Of a stretch of 64,000 nucleotides of DNA, positions 1 through 8,366 are shown in pieces. This DNA is from a bacterium HR10 (lineage in GTDB: Bacteria; Acidobacteriota; Blastocatellia; HR10), in the NCBI GenBank assembly GCA_002923315.1, contig BEHM01000003.1:34875-98874 (forward strand), given 5' to 3'. The position numbers and the translations under genes are program-made. The notes under the pieces were generated by a model. That model saw only the letters and a program-made list of their open reading frames with translations. It did no database searches and was not told the DNA's origin. How positions within the stretch are numbered: position 1 is the stretch's first letter; each line of letters begins with the position of its first letter.

Positions 1-63
1 CGGCCACATGATTCGGCAAGACTGTTCAATATAGCCACCGCAGGCAGGAAAATCAAGGGCTTT

Positions 64-92
64 TTGCGGCGAGCGACTTTTTGTGGTATTCT
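64..92 (+). promoter_or_regulatory. Putative sigma-70 promoter of the FHA/kinase operon
   Basis: TTGCGG at 64-69 and TATTCT at 87-92 are separated by 17 bases and lie 37 bases upstream of the first start codon of the operon. No gene is visible in 1-129. The -10 is 5/6 and the -35 is 4/6 to the consensus. Prediction only. Confidence 0.45.
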
Positions 93-129
93 GAGTCAAG
101 ATGCAATTCATGAGGAGGCGCGCGTCCGA

Positions 130-714
130 ATGATCCACTGTCGCCGGTGCGGAATGGAGAATCTGGAGGACGCGACCTATTGTGACGCCTGCGGGGCGAG
201 CCTGGCGTCGGACGCCGAAGGCGGGCAGGCGACGCCTGCAGAAGAGGTGGCGGATTCGCCGAAGCGGAGCTCTCGATCTCTCGGAGGCACGCCCGCGGAG
301 AAGCCTGCGGCGGTCTCCCGGGCTGAAGGCACGGCACTTTCGGAGGCGCCGCCAGACCGCTCCCCTCCGGATCGTCGGCCACGAGCGAAGTTGGTGCTTG
401 TGCGCGGCGGTCGTGTCGGCCGGGAATTCCCCATCTGGGAGTCGGAGGTGATGCTCGGACGGTGGGATGCCGAGCACGGGATCTTCCCCGAGATTGATCT
501 GGATGAAGATGATCCCGAGGCCAAGGTCTCTCGCCGCCACGCGCGCATCTTCTATCGGGAGGGGCAATTCTGGATCGAAGATCTGGGGAGCCTGAACGGG
601 ACGTTCGTCAATCGCGGGCCTCGGCTCCACCCGCATCAGCCCGTGCCGCTGCGGCACGGCGACGAGATCATCGTGGGGAAGACCTTCTTGCGATTTCTCA
701 TCGAGGGGCTATGA
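130..714 (+). CDS. Zinc-ribbon FHA-domain protein
   Basis: A 194-residue protein. An N-terminal zinc ribbon has Cys4, Cys7, Cys18 and Cys21 (CxxC-x10-CxxC). A Pro/Ala/Glu-rich linker (about 26-90) follows, then a C-terminal FHA domain (about 95-190) with the GR, SRRH and NGT signatures that bind phosphothreonine peptides. The start at 130 is chosen because GAGGAGG lies just upstream (113-119) and the zinc ribbon begins there; an upstream in-frame ATG at 64 falls inside the predicted promoter. It overlaps the kinase gene by 4 bases (ATGA), so the two are probably translationally coupled. The likely role is a cytoplasmic phospho-reader partner of the downstream kinase. The partner assignment is inference; the domains are clear. 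Confidence 0.9.
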   Translation: MIHCRRCGMENLEDATYCDACGASLASDAEGGQATPAEEVADSPKRSSRSLGGTPAEKPAAVSRAEGTALSEAPPDRSPPDRRPRAKLVLVRGGRVGREFPIWESEVMLGRWDAEHGIFPEIDLDEDDPEAKVSRRHARIFYREGQFWIEDLGSLNGTFVNRGPRLHPHQPVPLRHGDEIIVGKTFLRFLIEGL

Positions 715-2219
715 AGTTCTGCGCGCGGTGCGGATCGCCCGTTCACCCAGAGGATCTCTTTTGCGGCGAATGTGGGGCGCGCCAGGTCTTCTCCGGATCA
801 TTCGTGAGGGGCGAGAGGCCGGGAGCCTTCGCCCCGCTCGCGGAGTTGCCTCCTGGCGCTGTCCTGCGCGAGCGCTATGAGATCGTGCGGCGGGTCGGGG
901 GAGGGGGCATGGGGAATGTCTATCAAGCCCGTGACCGCCACCTGAATGGCGCCGTGCGCGCCGTCAAGGAGATGATCGAGATGTTCTCCGATCCCGCGCT
1001 TCGGGAGAAAGCCATCCTCGATTTCCAGCGCGAGGCGCGGCTGCTGGCCAGCCTCCGCCATCCCTCGATCCCGATCATCTACGACCATTTCGTCGAAGGG
1101 GGGCGGTACTATCTCGTCATGGAGTTCATCTCGGGGGGGGATCTGGCCACGCGGTTGCAGTTGGTCGGCGGGCGGTTCGATGAGCTGACCGTCACGCTAT
1201 GGGCCATCCAGATCTGCGATGTGCTCGATTACCTGCACACGCGGCAGCCGCCGATCATCTATCGGGACCTGAAGCCGGCCAACATCATGATTGATCCCGG
1301 GGCCAATCGCGTCGTGCTCATTGATTTCGGAATCGCGCGCGTCGTGGCCCCTCAGGAGAAGGGGGTGACGGCCGTCGGCACGATGGGATATGCGCCGCCA
1401 GAGTTGTTCTCCGGACAGGTCGAGCCGCGCTCGGACATTTATTCGCTGGGCGCTACGATGTTTCATCTGCTGACGGGGGTGGACCCGCGCGATCAACCGC
1501 TGCTGATCTTCGACTTCACGCGGAATCCGACGCCGCGCCAGTATCATCCTGAGCTCACGCCGCAGATGGAGCGCCTCCTCATGCGCGCCGTCGCCTATGC
1601 GCCGGAGGATCGGTTCGCCTCGGCGCGCGAGATGAAGAGCGCGCTGGAAGAGCATCTGGCTCTCCTGCGCGAGCAGTGCGGCGATCGTCTGGAGCACGCC
1701 TATCGCATGGCGTTCGGCGATCTCGTCCGCCGCGCGGGGTCGGAGGTCGCGCCTCGCTTGGACGTGGCCGTGGGAATGGTCTACTGCAGCTATTGTGGGG
1801 TGAGCATCGGAGCGGACGATCTCTATTGCGCATACTGCGGCGCGCGCCAACCGATCGAAGTCGAGCCCATGCGGGCGAGCGCCTATCTGTTCGTCTTCGA
1901 TCCGCGCTCGGGGGAGGTGCGGGCGACGCAACCCCTGCTCAAGGAGTCGAATCTCATCGGTCGCGCCGACCCGATCTCCGGCATCTTCCCGGATGTGGAT
2001 TTGTCCCCATACGATCCGGGGGCGACGGTCTCGCGCCGGCATGCGCGCATCTGGCGGGCGGAAGGGCGATATTGGATCGAGGACCTGGCGAGCGTCAACG
2101 GGACGCTCGTCAACGGTCGTCGGTTGCTCCCGCCGCGAACCCCACAGGCGCTCCGCGATGGAGATCGTGTGCAGATCGGCGAGGTGTCCCTGCTTTTCCG
2201 GCATGAGGGCGAATGGTGA
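711..2219 (+). CDS. Ser/Thr protein kinase with two zinc ribbons and C-terminal FHA domain
   Basis: A 502-residue Hanks-type kinase. An N-terminal zinc ribbon (Cys4/7/18/21) precedes a kinase domain (about 56-315) with glycine loop GGGGMG (63-68), VAIK-type Lys86, catalytic loop YRDLKPAN (184-191) and DFG 205-207. A second zinc ribbon (Cys359/362/373/376) and an FHA domain (about 405-495, SRRH and NGT motifs) follow. No transmembrane helix is seen, so it should be cytoplasmic. The usual HRD His is Tyr here, a substitution that still leaves the catalytic Asp186 and Lys188. The gene overlaps its upstream neighbour by 4 bases and the next by 7. It should phosphorylate Thr residues read by the FHA domains in this operon (inference). 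Confidence 0.95.
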   Translation: MKFCARCGSPVHPEDLFCGECGARQVFSGSFVRGERPGAFAPLAELPPGAVLRERYEIVRRVGGGGMGNVYQARDRHLNGAVRAVKEMIEMFSDPALREKAILDFQREARLLASLRHPSIPIIYDHFVEGGRYYLVMEFISGGDLATRLQLVGGRFDELTVTLWAIQICDVLDYLHTRQPPIIYRDLKPANIMIDPGANRVVLIDFGIARVVAPQEKGVTAVGTMGYAPPELFSGQVEPRSDIYSLGATMFHLLTGVDPRDQPLLIFDFTRNPTPRQYHPELTPQMERLLMRAVAYAPEDRFASAREMKSALEEHLALLREQCGDRLEHAYRMAFGDLVRRAGSEVAPRLDVAVGMVYCSYCGVSIGADDLYCAYCGARQPIEVEPMRASAYLFVFDPRSGEVRATQPLLKESNLIGRADPISGIFPDVDLSPYDPGATVSRRHARIWRAEGRYWIEDLASVNGTLVNGRRLLPPRTPQALRDGDRVQIGEVSLLFRHEGEW

Positions 2220-2875
2220 CGAGTCATTGTCCGCGATGTCACATGCCGCAGCGTCCGGGAGCGAGGTTCTGCCGAGCCTGTGGCGCGCCGCTGGTGACGG
2301 CGGCGTACGCCGTCGAATCTCCCGCTGACTCAGCGAGTGGCGCTCTTGATCTTCGAGAGCGCGCGATCACGATGCCGTGGCAGGAGGCGGAGCCCCCTCC
2401 TCGCGTGAGCAGGCGCGTCCCGGCACCTCTGGTGGTCCGACTCGTGGCGTTCTTTCTCGACCTGATGGTGCTGCTGGCAGCGATGGGGGTGACCGTCATG
2501 GGGGCCGTCGCCCTTCGAGGGCGGCTCCTGCTGGCGGAGCTGGCGATGTGGAGTGCGCTCGCGGCGTGCTTGGTTTTGCTGGTGAACCACTTTATACTCT
2601 GCAGCGTGCGCGGGCAATCGGTGGGGATGGCGCTTGTGGGGATCCAGATCGTGCGCGCCGATGGTCGGCCCCTCTCGTGGGGACGTTCGCTCTTGCGGCA
2701 TACACTCGGCTACGGGCTGGCGGCGCTCCCGCTCGGACTGGGATTCCTCTGGATGCTCATGGATGGGCAGGGGCGAGGATGGCATGATTTGCTGAGTGGG
2801 ACGCGGGTCGTCACGGAGGCCGATGATGGTGAAGCTCAAGGTGTACTCACCGGGTCGAGCGCCGACCGTCGTTGA
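2213..2875 (+). CDS. Zinc-ribbon RDD-family membrane protein
   Basis: A 220-residue protein. It has an N-terminal zinc ribbon (Cys6/9/20/23), a short linker, then an RDD domain (about 70-200) with hydrophobic helices, the RLVAFFLD start, GQSVGMALVGIQIV and the closing GRGWHDLLSGTRVV. RDD proteins are integral inner-membrane proteins; their biochemical role is mostly unknown, although some have been linked to ion transport. It overlaps the kinase gene (7 bases) and the phosphatase gene (about 50 bases). In this operon it may anchor or be a substrate of the signalling complex. That role is inference; the family call is firm. Confidence 0.88.
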   Translation: MVTSHCPRCHMPQRPGARFCRACGAPLVTAAYAVESPADSASGALDLRERAITMPWQEAEPPPRVSRRVPAPLVVRLVAFFLDLMVLLAAMGVTVMGAVALRGRLLLAELAMWSALAACLVLLVNHFILCSVRGQSVGMALVGIQIVRADGRPLSWGRSLLRHTLGYGLAALPLGLGFLWMLMDGQGRGWHDLLSGTRVVTEADDGEAQGVLTGSSADRR

Positions 2876-4559
2876 GATCCGGAAGCGGCGGATCGTCATC
2901 GGGCGTTCGGTGCGCAGCGATCTCTGTGTGGACGATCCCTTCACCTCGCGCGTGCATGCGGAGCTGCGCGAGGAGGGGAAGACGTGGTGGGTGACGGACC
3001 TGGGGAGTGCCAACGGCACATATCTGAACGGCGTCCGCATTCGTGGGACGGTCGCGGTCGCTGTCGGCGATCGCCTTCAGGTGGGGGAGACGATACTGGA
3101 GCTCCTCCCTCATGCTGAGCCGATTTCTGTCGCAGAGGTCCCGATGGACGAACTGGGGACCGGCGACGTGATCGTCGCGCGCCCGGAGACGCTGACCTCG
3201 ACATCATCCGCGGAGCGCCCGCCGCTGGCTCCTGAGATCGTCTCTCTGCTCGATGCGGCGCGTTCGGTCACTGTGCCCGGGTCGCCGCCTGAGGTCGAGC
3301 GGAGCAAACGATTGCTGGCCGTGCTCACTCAGGTCGGCATCGCCTTGCTCTCCCCCCTCTCGCTCGATGAGGTGCTCCGGCAGATCGTCGGTTTGGTGCT
3401 GGAGGCGGTCCCCGCCGAGCGCGTGTTCCTCTTGCTGCGAGGCGCTCAGGGAGAATGGTCGTGCAAGATCGCGGGCTATCGCGGACAGGAGCCGTCGGTG
3501 GTCGAGCAGGTCGTGCGCATCAGCCGCTCAGTCCTGGAGGAGGTCGTCGAGCGCGGACGCTCGGTGCTCACCTTCGATGCGCAGACGGACGAGCGCTTCC
3601 GTCAGCGCGATTCGATTCTGCTGAGCGGCATCCGTTCGATCATGGCTGTTCCCCTGCTGGGGAGTCGGCAGGAGACGCCGTCGCCGGTCGTGGGAATGAT
3701 CTACGTGGACAATCCGATGAGTGCGGGCGCGTTCACTGAAGAAGACCTGCAGCTGCTCACGACCGTGGCATCGGTCGCGGCGATCAAGATCGAGAATGCG
3801 CTGCTGCTGGAGCAGCGCCTGGAGAACGAGCGGATCAAGCACCAATTGGCTCAAGCGCGCGATCTGCAATTTCAACTGCTGCCGGTCGCCCCGCCCGAGG
3901 TCGAGGGATACGATCTGGCGGGCATCAGCTTCCCCTGCTACGAAGTCGGTGGGGACTACTTCGACTTCATTCGCGGGCCCGAAGGGACGTTGCTGCTCGC
4001 CCTGGGCGATGTGTGCGGCAAGGGGATGGATGCGGCGATGCTCATGTCGGCGCTGCATGCGAGCGTGCGCGCTCAGGCGCGCTCGGCGGCCTCAGTCGCC
4101 GAGATGATGGCGGCCGTCAATCGCTATCTCTGCGAGACGACGGCTCCGAATAAGTTCGCGACGCTCTGGCTCGCCCGATTGAATCCGCGCGCGCACGAGT
4201 TGAGCTACACCAACGCCGGACATAATCCGCCGTTGCTCATGCGCGCGGACGGGTCGGTGGAGTTTTTGGAGAGGGGGGGGATTCCCGTCGGTATCCTGGA
4301 GGAGGCGGTGTACGAGGAGCAGGGCCTCCGGTTGGAGCCGGGCGACGTGCTCGTCCTCTTCAGCGATGGGATCAGCGAGAGCATGAATGAGCGGGGGGAG
4401 GAATTCGGCGTCGCGCGCTTGGTGGAGGTCGTGCGGCGCTCTCGCGAGCAGCGCGCCGCCGCCCTGCGCGATCGTATCGAGGAGGCCCTCAGCCACTTCC
4501 TCGGGAAGGCCCGCCCGGCCGATGATATGACGCTGCTCATCGTGAAACGGACGGCGTGA
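2823..4559 (+). CDS. FHA-GAF-PP2C (SpoIIE-type) protein phosphatase
   Basis: A 578-residue protein in three parts: an N-terminal FHA domain (about 1-100; GRS, SRVH and NGTYLNG motifs), a GAF sensor domain (about 155-335), a short coiled linker, and a PP2C/SpoIIE phosphatase domain (about 360-575). The phosphatase metal-binding acidic motifs are visible as GGDYFD, GDVCGKG and SDGI. It would remove phosphate from Ser/Thr residues and so oppose the kinase two genes upstream. The start is taken at tandem ATGs 2823/2826, because the FHA domain begins immediately; this gives a roughly 50-base overlap with the RDD gene. The effector sensed by GAF cannot be told from sequence. Confidence 0.93.
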   Translation: MMVKLKVYSPGRAPTVVEIRKRRIVIGRSVRSDLCVDDPFTSRVHAELREEGKTWWVTDLGSANGTYLNGVRIRGTVAVAVGDRLQVGETILELLPHAEPISVAEVPMDELGTGDVIVARPETLTSTSSAERPPLAPEIVSLLDAARSVTVPGSPPEVERSKRLLAVLTQVGIALLSPLSLDEVLRQIVGLVLEAVPAERVFLLLRGAQGEWSCKIAGYRGQEPSVVEQVVRISRSVLEEVVERGRSVLTFDAQTDERFRQRDSILLSGIRSIMAVPLLGSRQETPSPVVGMIYVDNPMSAGAFTEEDLQLLTTVASVAAIKIENALLLEQRLENERIKHQLAQARDLQFQLLPVAPPEVEGYDLAGISFPCYEVGGDYFDFIRGPEGTLLLALGDVCGKGMDAAMLMSALHASVRAQARSAASVAEMMAAVNRYLCETTAPNKFATLWLARLNPRAHELSYTNAGHNPPLLMRADGSVEFLERGGIPVGILEEAVYEEQGLRLEPGDVLVLFSDGISESMNERGEEFGVARLVEVVRRSREQRAAALRDRIEEALSHFLGKARPADDMTLLIVKRTA

Positions 4560-4560
4560 G

Positions 4561-5826
4561 ATGGAGACGCTCGCTCTGTCGCTCATCCCCTGTGTCCTGT
4601 GGCTCCTCTGGTTCTGGTTTCAGGACTGGTACGATCGGGAGCCGCTGCGCACGATCCTGTGGACGTTCCTGCTCGGCGCGGTGGCGACGCTGCCGGCGAT
4701 GGTCTTCAACACGGTGGGCACCCTGGTGCTCTCGGGGCTCTTCGGATCGAATCTCGCGAGCGAGTGGCTCATCCTCTTTCTCGTCGTTGGTCCGGTCGAA
4801 GAGGCGGTGAAGCTGTGGGCTGTCATGAGCTACGCCTACCGCCGACCGGAGTTCGACGAGCCGGTGGATGGCGTCATCTACGGGGCTGCGGCGGCGCTGG
4901 GGTTCGCGGCGGCCGAGAACGTGCTCTACGTGAGCCGATTCGGCAGTGAGATCTTCATCGTGCGGGGCATCCTCTCCAATCCCGGACATGCGTTGTTCGC
5001 GGCCTTTTGGGGACTGGCGCTCAGTCAGGCGAAGATGCTCCCCAATGTCGGAAGCGTGCGCGCGCGCACGATCGTTCGGGGATGGATGAGAGCGGCGCTG
5101 CTGCATGCGCTGTTCGATGTGTTGCTCTCGGCCGGACAGCATGGTGTGCTGCCGAACGCTCTGGCGATAGGGATCGTCGCGCTCCTCATGCTCGCCATTT
5201 TCGCGTACGTCGAGGTCCGGACCGTGCGGCATGTCGCGCGCTCACCGCATCGGCAGGGAACGATGCTGCTCACGGGCCTGGCGCCGTGTTCGAACTGCGG
5301 GCGCGTGGGGACGATCGGGCAGGCGTGCGCCGCGTGTGGCGCGCGGATTCCCGAGCGGGAGATGCGCGTCTGTCCCGCGTGTGGGAGAGAACAGCGTGCG
5401 GACGTGACCGTATGCCTCTCCTGCGGGGCGAGCCTGCTGCCCGTGACGTCACCCCCGCGCGTGCATCAACCGCATCTGGTGCAGGTGCTGCCGGACGGTC
5501 GCGAGCAGATCGCGTTCATCCTTGATCGCCCCGTGGTCACCGTGGGCAAGACCCTCGATAACCATTTCGTCATTGACGATCCGACCGTCTCCAAGCATCA
5601 CGCGAAGTTCGTCCGGCATCCGAGCGGCGGTTTCGTCGTCGTGGATTTGGGGAGCACCAACGGCACGTACGTCAATGGGCAGCGCGTGCGGGAGAACTTG
5701 CTGCGGAACGGATTTGAGGTGCGCTTCGGACGCGCTCGCTTCATCTATCGGGCGGTGGAGAGGGCTGTCCCCATCACGGGAGGAGAATCTCCACCGTCGC
5801 GCCTCGACCCACGCCCAGCGACGTAG
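4561..5826 (+). CDS. PrsW-like intramembrane protease fused to zinc ribbons and FHA domain
   Basis: A 421-residue protein beginning one base after the phosphatase stop. Residues 1-225 form a multi-helix PrsW-type membrane domain with the family motifs EExxK (Glu80-Glu81, Lys84), an Asn-flanked Glu119 and His182...Asp186. PrsW proteins are predicted metalloproteases that cleave membrane-bound proteins such as anti-sigma factors. Two Cys-pair zinc ribbons (about 243-262 and 271-290) and a C-terminal FHA domain (about 305-410, SKHH and NGTYVNG) follow. The FHA fusion suggests that proteolysis, or its target choice, depends on phospho-peptides. The 3' end overlaps the convergent SAM hydroxide adenosyltransferase gene by 53 bases. 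Confidence 0.88.
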   Translation: METLALSLIPCVLWLLWFWFQDWYDREPLRTILWTFLLGAVATLPAMVFNTVGTLVLSGLFGSNLASEWLILFLVVGPVEEAVKLWAVMSYAYRRPEFDEPVDGVIYGAAAALGFAAAENVLYVSRFGSEIFIVRGILSNPGHALFAAFWGLALSQAKMLPNVGSVRARTIVRGWMRAALLHALFDVLLSAGQHGVLPNALAIGIVALLMLAIFAYVEVRTVRHVARSPHRQGTMLLTGLAPCSNCGRVGTIGQACAACGARIPEREMRVCPACGREQRADVTVCLSCGASLLPVTSPPRVHQPHLVQVLPDGREQIAFILDRPVVTVGKTLDNHFVIDDPTVSKHHAKFVRHPSGGFVVVDLGSTNGTYVNGQRVRENLLRNGFEVRFGRARFIYRAVERAVPITGGESPPSRLDPRPAT

Positions 5827-6580
5827 CGGCTGATCCCTCCCGGATGGCGATCTCCACGCGGCCGGTGCTGCCCACCAGGGCGAAGAGTTCTCCCGGGGCT
5901 GCCTCCTGATAGTGCGTGCGCAGAGCAGACACCTCGTGACCGTTGATGAGGAGCCTCCCCCCCTGGCGCACGGCCTCCAGGGGGACATCGCGCGCTGTCA
6001 CGTTGGTGATCAGATTGCCGAAGCGGTCCACGTGAATGACCTGACCGCGCCATCGCTTCTCACCAAGGCGTTCCACGCGAGGAATCGGTAGGCGCGTCAG
6101 GTCAGAGACTTCCGGCCCGAACTCCGATGGGGACACGCCGCGCGCGAGCCATGCCGCGACCGGGGCGAAGACATCCCGTCCGTGAAACGTCCGGCTCACC
6201 GGGTGGTGGAAGAAGCGTTCGACCGTAATCTGGATGGCGCGCTGCAGCGGCTCGTTCTCCAAGACGAGGGTGAAGAGCCCATTGTCCGGACCGATGAAGA
6301 AATATCGCGCGGTCTCCAGAAGCACAGCGCGTCGCTCGGAGCCGACGCCCGGATCCACGACGGCCACGTGGATCGTGCCCTCGGGAAAGGTCGCGTAGCA
6401 GTCGGCCAGCGTCAGAGCCGCTGCGTAGATGTCCTGAGGGGGGATCAGGTGCGTGAGATCAACGATCACGGCCTCGCGATGGATGGAGAGAATGACTCCC
6501 TTCATCGCCCCGACGAAGAAATCGGCGAGGCCGAAGTCGGTCAGGAGCGTGATCACGCCGCTGGGCCGCACGTTGCACAT
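5774..6580 (-). CDS. SAM hydroxide adenosyltransferase (DUF62 family)
   Basis: A 268-residue member of the DUF62/duf-62 family, which hydrolyses S-adenosylmethionine to adenosine and methionine. Seen motifs are the opening LLTDFGLAD..MKG, DPGVGS, GPDNGL, FHGRDVF and DRFGNLITN, which match the family in order. The start at 6580 places the conserved LTDFG near residue 12; longer in-frame starts run into the divergent cysteine desulfurase gene. Only 28 bases separate the two divergent starts, so the promoters must overlap or be very short. Cytoplasmic. It is related to fluorinase/chlorinase, but nothing here suggests halogenation. Confidence 0.9.
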   Translation of the reverse strand: MCNVRPSGVITLLTDFGLADFFVGAMKGVILSIHREAVIVDLTHLIPPQDIYAAALTLADCYATFPEGTIHVAVVDPGVGSERRAVLLETARYFFIGPDNGLFTLVLENEPLQRAIQITVERFFHHPVSRTFHGRDVFAPVAAWLARGVSPSEFGPEVSDLTRLPIPRVERLGEKRWRGQVIHVDRFGNLITNVTARDVPLEAVRQGGRLLINGHEVSALRTHYQEAAPGELFALVGSTGRVEIAIREGSAATSLGVGRGATVEILLP

Positions 6581-6608
6581 TCTAGGCGGAGGCGGCACAA
6601 TTTTCCAT

Positions 6609-7811
6609 ATGCGGCGCGTGTATCTGGACAATGCGGCGACAACACGGCTCGATCCCGAGGTGCTGGAGGCCATGCTCCCGTATCTCCGGGAGGAGTACGG
6701 CAATGCCTCGTCCATTCACACCTTCGGGCAGCGAGCGCGCGCGGCCGTCGAGGAGGCGCGCGTGCGCGTGGCCGAGTTGATCGGTGCCGATCCCTCGGAG
6801 ATCATCTTCACCAGTGGGGGGACAGAGTCGGACAATCTCGCCCTCAAGGGGATCGCTGAAGCGCATGGGCAACGGGGGCGGCATCTCATCACCTCGCAGA
6901 TCGAACATCCGGCCGTGCTCGAGAGCTGTCGGGCCTTGGAGCGGCGCGGCTTCGAGGTGACCTATCTGCCCGTCTCTCCGGACGGGCTCGTGCGCGTTGA
7001 GGATGTTCACGCCGCGCTTCGCCCCGACACGATCCTGATCAGCATCATGCTCGCCAATAATGAGATCGGCACGATCCAACCCATTCGCGAGATCGCCGAG
7101 CTCGTCCGGCGCGTGCGCGCCGAGCGCGGTCAGCCCTATCCGTATCTCCACACTGATGCTGTGCAGGCCGTGGGAAAGATGCCCGTGCACGTGGATGAGC
7201 TGGGGGTGGATCTGTTGACCTTCTCCGCGCACAAGATTCATGGCCCGAAAGGCGCCGGGGCCCTCTATCTGCGGCGCGGGGTGCGGCTGGTGCGCCAGAT
7301 GGACGGCGGCCATCATGAGCGGGATCGGCGCTCGGGGACGGAGAATGTGCCCGCCATCGTCGGCTTCGGACGAGCGGCTGAATTGACGCGCCAGCAACTT
7401 CCCGACCGCATCCGACACATGCGCGCACTGCGCGACATGCTGGAGCAGGGGATCGAAGAGCGCATCCCCTTCGTCCTGCGAAATGGCCACCGCGAGCAAC
7501 GGGTCCCGAACATCTCCAACTTCAGCTTCCGGTTCCTCGACGGGGAGGCGCTCCTGATTCGGCTCGATCTGCGGGGCATCGCCGTCTCGACGGGCGCTGC
7601 CTGCTCCTCGGGATCGCTCGAGCCCTCGCATGTGCTTCTGGCGCTCGGGCGTCCGCGCGATCTCGTGCAAGGGAGTCTGCGGTTCTCCCTGAGCAAGGAC
7701 ACGACGCGCGAGGAGATCGCTTATGTGCTTGAGGTCCTCCCAGAGGAAGTGGAGCGGTTGCGCGCGATGTCCCCGCAGTACTTGGAACGCCTGGCGGCGC
7801 GAGACCCCTGA
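6609..7811 (+). CDS. Cysteine desulfurase (IscS/NifS-like)
   Basis: A 400-residue class V aminotransferase fold PLP enzyme. It removes sulfur from cysteine as a persulfide for Fe-S clusters, tRNA thiolation or other uses. Seen are the N-terminal YLDNAATT, the GGTESDN cofactor motif, the PLP-lysine segment SAHKIHGPKG and the active-site cysteine in STGAACSSG, then a C-terminal RFSLSKDTT motif. The start at 6609 is right before YLDNAATT; GGAGGCGG lies upstream. No iscU, iscR or mnmA neighbours are in view, so the specific sulfur acceptor is unknown. Divergent from the SAM hydroxide adenosyltransferase gene. Confidence 0.95.
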   Translation: MRRVYLDNAATTRLDPEVLEAMLPYLREEYGNASSIHTFGQRARAAVEEARVRVAELIGADPSEIIFTSGGTESDNLALKGIAEAHGQRGRHLITSQIEHPAVLESCRALERRGFEVTYLPVSPDGLVRVEDVHAALRPDTILISIMLANNEIGTIQPIREIAELVRRVRAERGQPYPYLHTDAVQAVGKMPVHVDELGVDLLTFSAHKIHGPKGAGALYLRRGVRLVRQMDGGHHERDRRSGTENVPAIVGFGRAAELTRQQLPDRIRHMRALRDMLEQGIEERIPFVLRNGHREQRVPNISNFSFRFLDGEALLIRLDLRGIAVSTGAACSSGSLEPSHVLLALGRPRDLVQGSLRFSLSKDTTREEIAYVLEVLPEEVERLRAMSPQYLERLAARDP

Positions 7812-7829
7812 CGCGCGCGGCTCCTTCGG

Positions 7830-8366
7830 CTAATGGGCGTGGACGATCCGCACCGGCAGAGCGCCGGAAAATGGCGTCTCGGCCACGAGCACCCCTCGCA
7901 GGGTATACCGTCCGGCAGGCAGGATCCCCCGGTCCGAACCCGGCAGCGCGAACGTCGCTTCGTAGATGAGCGAATCTCCAGGTCGCACGATCTCACGGCC
8001 GAGCACGGGAAGGAAGATCTTGCCTTCGGACCACCGAAAGACGACCTCCCCGCGCTCGTCCTCCAGAAGGACATCGAACCGTTGCGAGCTCGGGAAATCG
8101 AGTGCGAGCGCTTCGGCCGACTCGTTCGTGAGTCGGATGCGCACGCGCACAGTGGGTCCGGGGACAACGGGAGGGCGCGGAGGCATGAGGTTGTAGACGT
8201 ACTCCAGCCGATCCGCGCTCACCTCGAAAGCGATGCGATCCGGCCGTGCCGCGCGCTTCGTATCCGCGAGTGGGAGCACGATCATGAGAGACAGCCCGAT
8301 GAGAATTCCCACCCGAAGCGGAGTGCTTTGTGCGGTTCGGAATAGCGAGCCCAGCATATCGCCCAT
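7830..8366 (-). CDS. BsuPI-domain protein, probably secreted or membrane-anchored
   Basis: A 178-residue protein. A hydrophobic segment at about 16-33 could be a signal anchor. Residues about 65-175 resemble the BsuPI (intracellular proteinase inhibitor) beta-sandwich, with the pattern NES..LALDFPSSQRFDV, the RWSEGKIF stretch and G-D-S before the closing strands. BsuPI inhibits a Bacillus subtilisin-type protease, but most domain members have no tested function. Its start codon directly abuts the stop codon of the upstream LigT-like gene, so the two form an operon. No Cys is present. Function beyond the domain is unknown. Confidence 0.7.
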   Translation of the reverse strand: MGDMLGSLFRTAQSTPLRVGILIGLSLMIVLPLADTKRAARPDRIAFEVSADRLEYVYNLMPPRPPVVPGPTVRVRIRLTNESAEALALDFPSSQRFDVLLEDERGEVVFRWSEGKIFLPVLGREIVRPGDSLIYEATFALPGSDRGILPAGRYTLRGVLVAETPFSGALPVRIVHAH

